Shown: piece by piece, positions 56,415-64,000 of the stretch
How the letters are laid out: each line of letters opens with the position of its first letter
How positions within the stretch are numbered: the first letter of the stretch is position 1
DNA from: Sisyra terminalis
Lineage: Eukaryota; Arthropoda; Insecta; Neuroptera; Sisyridae
Direction of reading: 5' to 3'
Assembly: GCA_958496175.1 (NCBI GenBank)
Contig: OY292278.1
Location: 15,190,001-15,254,000, forward strand
Length of the DNA stretch: 64,000 nucleotides
The notes under the pieces: generated by a model
The model's input: the letters and a program-made list of their open reading frames with translations, nothing else
Databases searched by the model: none
What the model was told of the DNA's origin: nothing
Made by a program: the position numbers and the translations under genes

Positions 56415-57990
56415 TGGATTTCACTACTGCAACTGTGTGATAATATTTGCACCTTGTTCCCGGAAAACTTTCCCGTTGCTCAAAAAAGTCACTTTTTAGG
56501 GATACATCGGCTGGTATTGATTTCCATTTAAAGAATTCCATTTAAAGAAAAATGTATCTTTTCGCTGAAACTGATTTTGATGAAAATTGATCATCAATGC
56601 TACTGTGTGACAATATTCGCACCTTTCACACCTTGTTCCCGGAAACCTATCCCGTTGCTCAAAACAGTCACTTTTTTAATTGAAAGTCACTTTTTAGGGA
56701 TACATCGGCTGATATTGACTTCCATTTTAAGAATCCCATCTATAGAGAAAGGCATCTCATCGCTGAAGATGATTTTGATGAAAATTGATCATCAGTGCTA
56801 CTGTGTGATAATATTCGCACCTTTCGCACCTTGTTCTCGGAAACCTATCCCATTGCTCAAAAAAATCACTTTTTAGGAATATATCGGCTGCTATGGACTG
56901 CCACTTAAAGAAAAATGCATCTCATCGCTGAAGATGATTTTGAGGAAAATTGGTCATCAATTACAAAGTGCTCTAAAATCCAATGGGCAAACACATATCG
57001 CAAATTATGATCAATTGATTTGAGTTCTTACGTTATTTGAATTTTATATGCATATAAGTTATATGCAAGTCCTTGTACATAATTCCCAATAAACTAGTCC
57101 TTGAAATTCCTAAATCAAGTGTTCAACTCGTTAGTGATTTCTTTGAAGATCATTTTTCACACCTTTCCTCACAATTGCAGTATAATCCAGAATCCGAATA
57201 GTTTTCGGTCTACCAGACATAGGTGCATCTTCATTAGAATCTAAAGCCTAGAATTTATGCACCAAACAACTGATAGTTGTTTCATTTAGGTGATTTTTTC
57301 GATCAAAATAACCACTATTGTAGGTGTTTAATTATCCTTGGTGCAATCTTTAAACGAATACGAACCCATAACGATAAAGGGCAAATATATCTCTAACAAA
57401 ATAATATATAGATGACAGAGTACCTTGTTCCCGGAAACCTTTTCCGTTGCTCAAAAAAGTCACTTTTTAAGGATACCTCGGTTGCTATTGCCTTCCATTT
57501 AAAGAAAAAGGCATCTCACCGCTGAAGATGATTTTGATGAAAATTGATCATCAATTGCAAAGTGGTTTAAAATCCAATCGGCAAATTGATTTGAGTTCTT
57601 GCCTTAATTGGATTTTGTATGCATGTAAATTCAAGTCCTTGTGCATTATTCGCAATAAACTGGTCCTTGAAATTCCTAAATCAAGTGTTCCATGCATTGA
57701 TTATTTTTTTGGTGATCATTTTTCCTATTTTTCCACACAATAGCAGTATAATCCTGAATCCGAATAGTTTTCGGTCTGCCAACCTGTGATCAAGTGCATC
57801 TTCATTAGAACCTAAAGCCTAGGATTTATGCACATGAAACAACTAATGTTCTTTCATTTAGGTGATTTTTCCAACCAAAATAACCACTACTAAAGTGTTT
57901 TTTATTATCCTTGATGGAATCTTTATGCGAATACAATCCCATAACGATAAATGGCAAACATTTCACCAACAAAACGACATATAGATGACA
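56415..57990 (-). pseudogene. mariner/Tc1-like transposase relic, tandemly duplicated
   Basis: Minus-strand translations show GRPKTIRIQDYTAIV, LGISRTSLLRIMHKDLNLHA and YKIQLRQELK (second helix-turn-helix of the family), then FSSKIIFSDEMPFS (first catalytic Asp). The segment 56.82-57.41 kb is repeated at 57.42-57.99 kb. The 190-base part around IIFSDE is present in extra copies at about 56.42, 56.59 and 56.79 kb. The C-terminal catalytic motifs are absent. The block is bordered by direct repeats (56225-56415 and 58060-58310). Confidence 0.7.
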
Positions 57991-58059
57991 GACAACAAAT
58001 ATCGCATCTCTATAAAATTAGCCCTTACTTTTCTGCGGTTCATTTGGTAAAGGAATGAA

Positions 58060-58310
58060 CATACAATTGACCATTTGAAAAAAAAATTATACTATTTCCA
58101 CTTTATATGAAAAAAAATATTATAATACAATGTTTGTGTCGTTTAATTTACTGAAAGTATTCTTTAACCTACTAACGTTAAAGCTACTCTTTTATTTTTT
58201 TATCTTGCACATGCTTCCTGCACATACGTATTTCGATTGCCAAATAATGTAGCCATGTTAATCAAGTAGCATTAGATTTCACCACTACTGCTGTGCAGTG
58301 ATGGATTTAC
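58060..58310. repeat. Direct repeat flanking the duplicated mariner relic, copy 2
   Basis: Second copy of 56225-56414, same orientation, followed immediately by the start of a hAT relic. Confidence 0.55.
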
Positions 58311-58311
58311 G

Positions 58312-58960
58312 TCTAGCCTCGTGAGGCCCGGGTCTAGGGTGGTATGATTTTAGGGATGGCATAATTTTCGGAACGCCAAAATTTTAATGGCGATTTTTAT
58401 GAAATATCTTCAGTAAAGTATAACAAATATTTTTCATGGAATTTAATTTCCAATTTACCACAACACATTTTTTAATTGTTAAAGCACTGGCAATTAGAGA
58501 AGTGCCATTCTGAGGACTTTGAGATCAAATTGGAGATCCTCATAATGGTAACTTTTTTAAGAACTTTAGGACTTTTTGCTAAATTCGATTCAATTTTGTC
58601 AGAACAGTTAGTCTTGTGGGGATTCTGGTAGTCGAAATACGTCGTACTTAACAATCTAGTGTGCTAACGATTCAAAAGAGAACTTCGTTACTGAATGTAC
58701 GTTATCTTCTTAAAGGTTCAATACTGAAGGTATCCAAAAATATACGGAATATATTGCATCACAGAGTTTTCGAGATGTGTACCGTAATGTTGATATTGCT
58801 CTGTGCATTTTTTGAGTTCTAGGGCCAAAATGTTGAGAAGAAAGATCTTTTTCCATCCTAGAAAGAGTGAAAAGTTACTAACATATAAGTATGGGCCAAG
58901 ATTTTCCTAATGCCCTGGCTTTATTATCTATGGGGATGACCCAAAATGCAGTTCTTTTTT
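58312..58960 (+). pseudogene. hAT transposase relic (ZMYM1-like), fragment 2
   Basis: Begins CAGTGATGGATTTACG, a hAT-type terminus. Aligns with 3336-3795 (for example TGGCATAATTTTCGGA, AGCACTGGCAATTAGAGA). Translation fragments: VFRDVYRNVDIALCIF, EERSFSILERVK and SMGQDFPNALALLSM, the last three blocks of the C-terminal dimerisation domain (family ...NVxIALRIFL, ERSFSxLKRIK, TMGQERLNGLALLSI). Stops and frameshifts are present. The right end was not identified. Confidence 0.75.
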
Positions 58961-60780
58961 GCTATGGAAATGTGGTGCTCTGAAGGAATGGATAAATGAG
59001 GAACTGGGGATAACAACCCTTGGAACTGAAATTTATTGCTTTTAACTAGGGGAAGTAGGGACCCAGGAAGCACAATAAGCCCTGAGGTTGCAGTATTGAC
59101 GTTCTACTAATCTCATCCTTGATGACCCAACTTAATAAAGAAAAAATACTTATGTGATTAAAAAGCTTTGTTTCATTAAATTGAAATGATCCCGAAACTT
59201 TTAGTGTTGAAAAAATAGCACAAATTTTGCCTGCATTTGTCGCAATTTAGCAAAGATCTGAACCTCTTTATTGGATGTTTCCACAAAGTCATTTAAATGC
59301 ATTCAAAATACGTTTATTTAAGAAAAAAAACGAATAAACCTTCCATTCTACTAAATTGAAAAGTTTCTGGATCATTTTGCGGCAAATGTCATCAAAAAGT
59401 GAAACTGAAATCTTGCATGCAATGGAATGTAAAAGACCTTTGAGTATTACTATGAAATTATTTTGAAATTTCTTAAAAATCATTTTATAATTACTATCTA
59501 AAGATTATGAAGTATCAAGTTAAGTTTTTCGAATATCTCCAAAATCAAAAATTAATTTCTTTCCATTTAATTATCACCAATTACGTCGATAATTTCTCTC
59601 CAATTATCAAATCTTTCTTTACACGCCTCAAACTCCCAACTAGACACTCATTTTGCTCCAGAAGTATTAATTGTTTCGATGGCAATATGATTACCGATAA
59701 TCGATTGAATATGATCGAAATCGAAAACAATATCCAATCAATAATTTCAGAAAACTTCAAATTGATTGATTCAAATTTGTTCAAGATACTTAGGTCCAAA
59801 TAAAATCATGACTTTCAAATTTCTCGAATTAGAAAATCGAGTTAAAAGGTTAAAAAATTAGATTTTCGGGTTTTTACCGCGGCTTGATACCAAGTTGATT
59901 GAAAAAGCCAAATGAAAGTAAAATTATCATCTGAGATAAATTTCAAGTATAATTTATGCAATTAAATCACTCACTTTGAATATTTAACGTTTTTTTCTCG
60001 AGTTTCTCATTATTTCAAATGCAATTCAATTAAACTCTAAAAAGATTAATGAGATTAATTAACTTTTGAATTACAAGAAGAAAACTGCAGATGAAAATAG
60101 ATTTTCAACCGCAAAACGATATAAAACATAAATTGTTTCTCTATTCAAATCCAAAAAAATATAAAATGCGTTTCCAAGAATACAAAACTTTTATAACAAT
60201 GAAAATTTAATAGTTTTACTAAATTTTTTTTTTTTTTTTGAAGTATAGTCTTTACAGGCTACTAATACAGTTATCATACGTATTGGTCAATAATATGGAC
60301 TCAACAGTAGAAACTCTTATAAGTAGATTCTGACTTCTATATCGGCTTAGGCCAAAAAAACACCTTTGACTGCAGCTAAAAATTATTTGAAGTTATAGCA
60401 AATTCTAAGTTTTGTATTATCTACCAAAATTGGCTCAATTTTTACGAATATAAGAACGCAATAATACCACTTATAAATACCTGAATACCTGAATTTGAGG
60501 AATATTTAACAGAATTGAAATATTAAATATTCATTTTGAAGTCTTCAAAATTAGTGGAGGGTAATGAGTAATGCTTTTTGATCTCAACATGGCGAAGCAA
60601 AAACTTCTAGTATGGACCTCACGGTGCCGTGAACTTTCGAATTTGACGAGAAGGACCTAATATATGTCGGAATAAGTGAACAAAAGCATCAGGGTCTTGT
60701 TTAGGGTACTCTTAGGTCCTGGGGTTGAGCAATCGGTACCGAAGGCGGAAAAATCATTACCGAAAGTCAACGGAATAAGA
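58961..60780. other. AT-rich, no recognised gene
   Basis: A plus-strand ATG frame at 59507-59803 (98 codons) has no motif, and its complement is also open, so it is probably chance. Confidence 0.35.
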
Positions 60781-60789
60781 ATGCAAGGT

Positions 60790-60905
60790 TTCATATTTGA
60801 TACCCCGACAAAATATCCACAGTTCAAATACCCCTGGACAAAATATCTCTAAGACAAAAAAAACCCTGATAAAATATCCTGACAACGGAATATTTGGTAA
60901 GACTA
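60790..60905. repeat. Degenerate GACAAAATATCC repeats
   Basis: At least four spaced copies of (G/A)ACAAAATATC or GATAAAATATC in about 100 bases, with a reverse-oriented copy (GGATATTTTGTC) at 61615. They may be remnants of a short-unit satellite or of MITE ends. Confidence 0.45.
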
Positions 60906-61127
60906 CAATTCTTCTGGCGCCACGATTTGAATACGGATCCTTATGGATCCTGACGAAGTAATTGTTACAACTATGGCTGCATTTTTTTGTACTAAAAATT
61001 ATACTCCATAGGTTCAGAACAGAAACATACTAATATTCCCTTTTAGCGACACGAATTATATATACCAATATTGCATTTTCTACTTTGGTTTTAATTTAAT
61101 TCGCATATAAAATGGGCCATAACTAAA

Positions 61128-61490
61128 TCATGATTTAATATATAAGATAGTATTCCAATCCAGCAATGCATTATGGAAAATGTGTCAAGATGTGGCGCCG
61201 CCACAATTGTATCTAGAGTACTAACTTTAGCCGTTAGCATAAAAGTACATGGTTTTGGTTAGTTAGAATTCTAGACCCACTTAAAGCGGCGCCACACTTG
61301 ACACATTTCCCTAAGGTAATATAAAAGATGGTATCCCAATCCTGCAATGCATGATGGGAACTGTGGCGGCGCCACAACTTGACGCATTTCCCATCATGCA
61401 TTGCAGGATTGGAATATCTTCTTTTATATAATCTTACATTTCCCATTATGCATTACAAGATTGAAATACCTTCTTATATATAATCTTACC
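61128..61490. repeat. Cluster of inverted and direct MITE-like repeats
   Basis: A block of about 40 bases (CAATCCTGCAATGCAT, ATGGGAAATGTGTCAAG, TGTGGCGCCGCCACA) occurs about five times in alternating orientation, so the region folds extensively. GGCGCC palindromes make it locally GC-rich. No coding sequence. Confidence 0.65.
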
Positions 61491-64000
61491 CTACCGGGGC
61501 TTGGCCCCTGAACTTCAAAAATATATTTTTTAGTACAAACAGAATGGTGTTGAGTCCCGATTGTAAACAATTACCATTTTTAGTAATAAATAATTAAAGA
61601 GTCAATTGTCATGGATATTTTGTCTTAATGATATTTTTTAATTGTTATTTACCGTCGCTTTATAACTATCAAGGCCTTTAGCCAATCTGGGGCCGTAAAT
61701 CCGTAAATCTTATAAATTTCCATAAACTCACTACAAGATTCGAGCCCAACACCTATGTTGGGCAAGACAAGACACCTGATTCGAGAATGCAAAAGACAAC
61801 AGGGAACCACGACATTCAAGGCTCCTCAGAAAATCCCTTGTACAATAATCATGGCATTGTTTGCCAGGGTGATCACCAATCTTCAGTGCTAAAGAAGAAA
61901 ATTCATTTAAAATATTTTTTCTCATTGTTGTAATTAGAAATTTTGATAACTCCATTTTCGACTCCGCTTATAAATATTTCTGCTTCAACTCTGGTTCTGA
62001 TTTCTTCGAAATCTTTCGATTTCAAGCTTTGGCTCTCCAGCCTTGGGGGGATTTAAATTCCTACTAGACTCCAAACAACGGCCTGAAAACACTAGGATAC
62101 ATGTTTTAGGAGTTTTACTTAAGTTACCTTAGTCCAAGAACGTTTCCAAAAATTCCACTCTAATTAAGTTGAACATCGTAACCCTAATGTTCAACTTCTT
62201 TCCTTTGAAACCTATCCAGAAAACGTTCCACATAAGTTGGTTTGAAACGATGTTGGCCTCGCGACATCCTAATAAATTCTTAGAAAGTCCCAACATTGGT
62301 TGGGCCTTCCTAACATATTTCCCAAATACCACACCAGGGTTGAACTATGGTTCTTACCTTAGGGGTAGTATAAAATCAACCAATATTTGTTTACACATTT
62401 CATAGTATATAAATTATATATAGAAGGTAATAAAGAGGTTTTTTTGAAGAAAAAAAGTTGCAGGTATCTTAAGTTTATTCCTTTACAATTACTAAACAAA
62501 ATTTGAACCAGAAATTCGTCAACAATTGTATAAAAAAATATGTTCCTAGAAACTATTATTTTCATTACTGAACTTAATTGAACAATTTCTTTCTTAAAAC
62601 CATTTCCCGTGTGCAGTTGTGGTAATTCCTGCACCCATTTCTACCTGGTGCTATTCCCTTTTATGTCAGAGAACAAAACCGAAGCGAAACTAATCCGACT
62701 TATTTCAATCGAAGCCCTACAAAGTTCTCTTTTATTCTTTCGAACGTACCTTGTATTACGCATTCGCCTCAAAATGAAAATAACCGGCATGAAATTAATT
62801 ATTTTATTTGAATTTTTCTTGACTAATTAAGACCCGCAGACACCAAACCGAAGACTTAACACTGAGAAAGTAGAAAAAAACAAAATGAAAATTTAAATTA
62901 ACTTCCATTTGCCGACCGTACCATGAAATTAAAGTTATAATTTTTATAATGCATTGTTTAGATTTGTTAAACATAAAAATTAAACGTAACCATACATTGA
63001 ATCGAATAGTTTCGACCAAATAGTTAAGAAATAATCAATTCATATTTCTTCTAATATTCGAAAGTGAAATTGATCGATTTTATTGTATTTATATAGAATA
63101 ATGAACCAAGTTAGTTCTGGTCAAAGATGATTTCATACGTACATAAATAAAAACTTGAAAATTTTTCCGAAAAAAAAAAACATTCCAATTACATAATATG
63201 ACGTCATGGAACTAAATTTAAATATTTAAACGTTTCATAATATCTGAATGCTTCTTTTTTTCCATTTAAATGTAATACTTGTAATTACATGAAGTAAAAC
63301 AATGTAACTCATGCAAATTCAAATATGTATTGTAGAATATTTAAAAGAGAAAATTTTTGACCTTTTACAATTATTCAGGATGTATTTTTAAGTATTATGT
63401 TGTTTTTTGTCATTATAGATTTTAATCTTATAGTTGGTTTTTTTAAAATATCCAAAAATAATGTCATACCGGCTTAATTGGATTGTTTCATCGTTTTAAT
63501 AAATTCAAGTGGATGTTTCATTTCGATTTCGGAATAATGAAGAAGATATTAGGTATAGTAATTGCCGTTATAAAAATTATAGAAAAAGTTACATCATTTT
63601 ATACAGTAATGATGTGAAAAAAAGCTAGTATTTTTTTTATTTTTGGTCAAAATGCGTGTTTTATTTCAGCTTTATAGGTACTATTTAATTTCAGTGTTCA
63701 ATACTCTATGGAAATTTCTCATATCCCGCATGGAAATCCATTGGTACCTGGTAAAGCTTTTGAGGGTTTTGGATATTTTAAAATTGCAGAACTTTTTTTT
63801 TAATTTATTGATTAAAAACTTCTGTATTTGGTACATTTTGTTATGTTCTGATAATAGGTTAAAACAGTTGAAGTGTAGCGTGGTAAGGGATGGTATGGTA
63901 ATATGGTGTCTTTTTTTTTAATCGGCGGCTAAGTCAAGGGAAAGGTTTGTTGTCGAGTATGTCTGATATTGAGGTGTTTATGTGATTGACCATTGTATCC
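61491..64000. other. No recognised gene to the end of the window
   Basis: Frames at 61731-61955 and 62129-62332 have somewhat balanced composition but no identifiable domain. From 62840 on the DNA is very AT-rich. Confidence 0.35.

Noticed and set aside
59507..59803. 98-codon plus-strand ATG frame
   Set aside because: Both strands are open over much of it, there is no motif, and composition equals the neutral background.

Overview
The window looks like AT-rich nuclear DNA of an insect or similar arthropod. It has no operons or ribosome-binding sites. Its short GT-AG introns are about 50-60 bases, with one candidate of 116. The debris of insect-type mobile elements is everywhere: jockey-like and RTE-like reverse transcriptases, two mariner/Tc1-type transposases, ZMYM1-like hAT transposases, Helitrons with an ACTAG/T 3' end, and many MITEs and foldback repeats. 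No rRNA, convincing tRNA or CRISPR array was found. The species cannot be named from this sequence.

Host genes. The only convincing host genes are five small two- or three-exon genes for secreted peptides. They lie at 4.78-5.18 kb (+), 33.66-33.97 kb (-), 36.26-36.51 kb (-), 39.93-40.17 kb (+) and 43.41-43.76 kb (-). Each has a first coding exon of 17-19 codons that is almost entirely a hydrophobic signal peptide. A phase-0 intron of 51-60 bases follows, then an exon that opens with a G-(F/S)-(N/K)-G-(V/I)-(H/N) block. Four of the five keep a Lys-Arg pair just after that block, as in prepropeptides. Four genes form a cluster in 33.6-43.8 kb, and two of those sit in a visible segmental duplication. 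I do not recognise the family.

Region by region. 0-4.4 kb: AT-rich DNA, a foldback repeat with two opposed hammerhead ribozyme motifs (2.46-2.90 kb) and a hAT relic. 4.8-5.2 kb: the first peptide gene. 5.2-12 kb: nested MITEs inside a jockey relic, a second jockey relic, and a 2.1 kb hAT relic split by a second hammerhead foldback. 12.9-14 kb: a Helitron. 15.1-16.1 kb: a 966-base terminal-inverted-repeat element. 17.0-18.2 kb: a three-unit tandem repeat. 19.3-20.8 kb: a near-perfect 643-base-arm palindrome made by nested 8-bp-target-site elements. 21-27.3 kb: a Helitron end, MITEs and a 4 kb inverted-repeat structure enclosing a tandem array. 28.4-30.1 kb: a hAT-like element. 31.2-33.3 kb: an inverted Helitron copy and an RTE relic. 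33.6-43.8 kb: the peptide cluster, with a jockey copy and two Helitrons between the genes. 44.4-45.7 kb: a third hammerhead-type foldback holding nested MITEs. 47.5-48.4 kb: a mariner with an internal deletion. 49.2-52 kb: a second copy of the first foldback and a 743-base TIR element. 53.2-58.9 kb: a tandem repeat, mariner/Tc1 relics (one tandemly duplicated) and a hAT relic. 59-64 kb: mostly featureless AT-rich DNA with short palindromic repeats.

Reading notes. Several insertions can be checked inside the window, because the other arm of an inverted repeat preserves the empty site. All mobile-element proteins here carry stops, frameshifts or deletions, so no autonomous element is evident. 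Element family names rest on reading translated motifs by eye; no database was searched.
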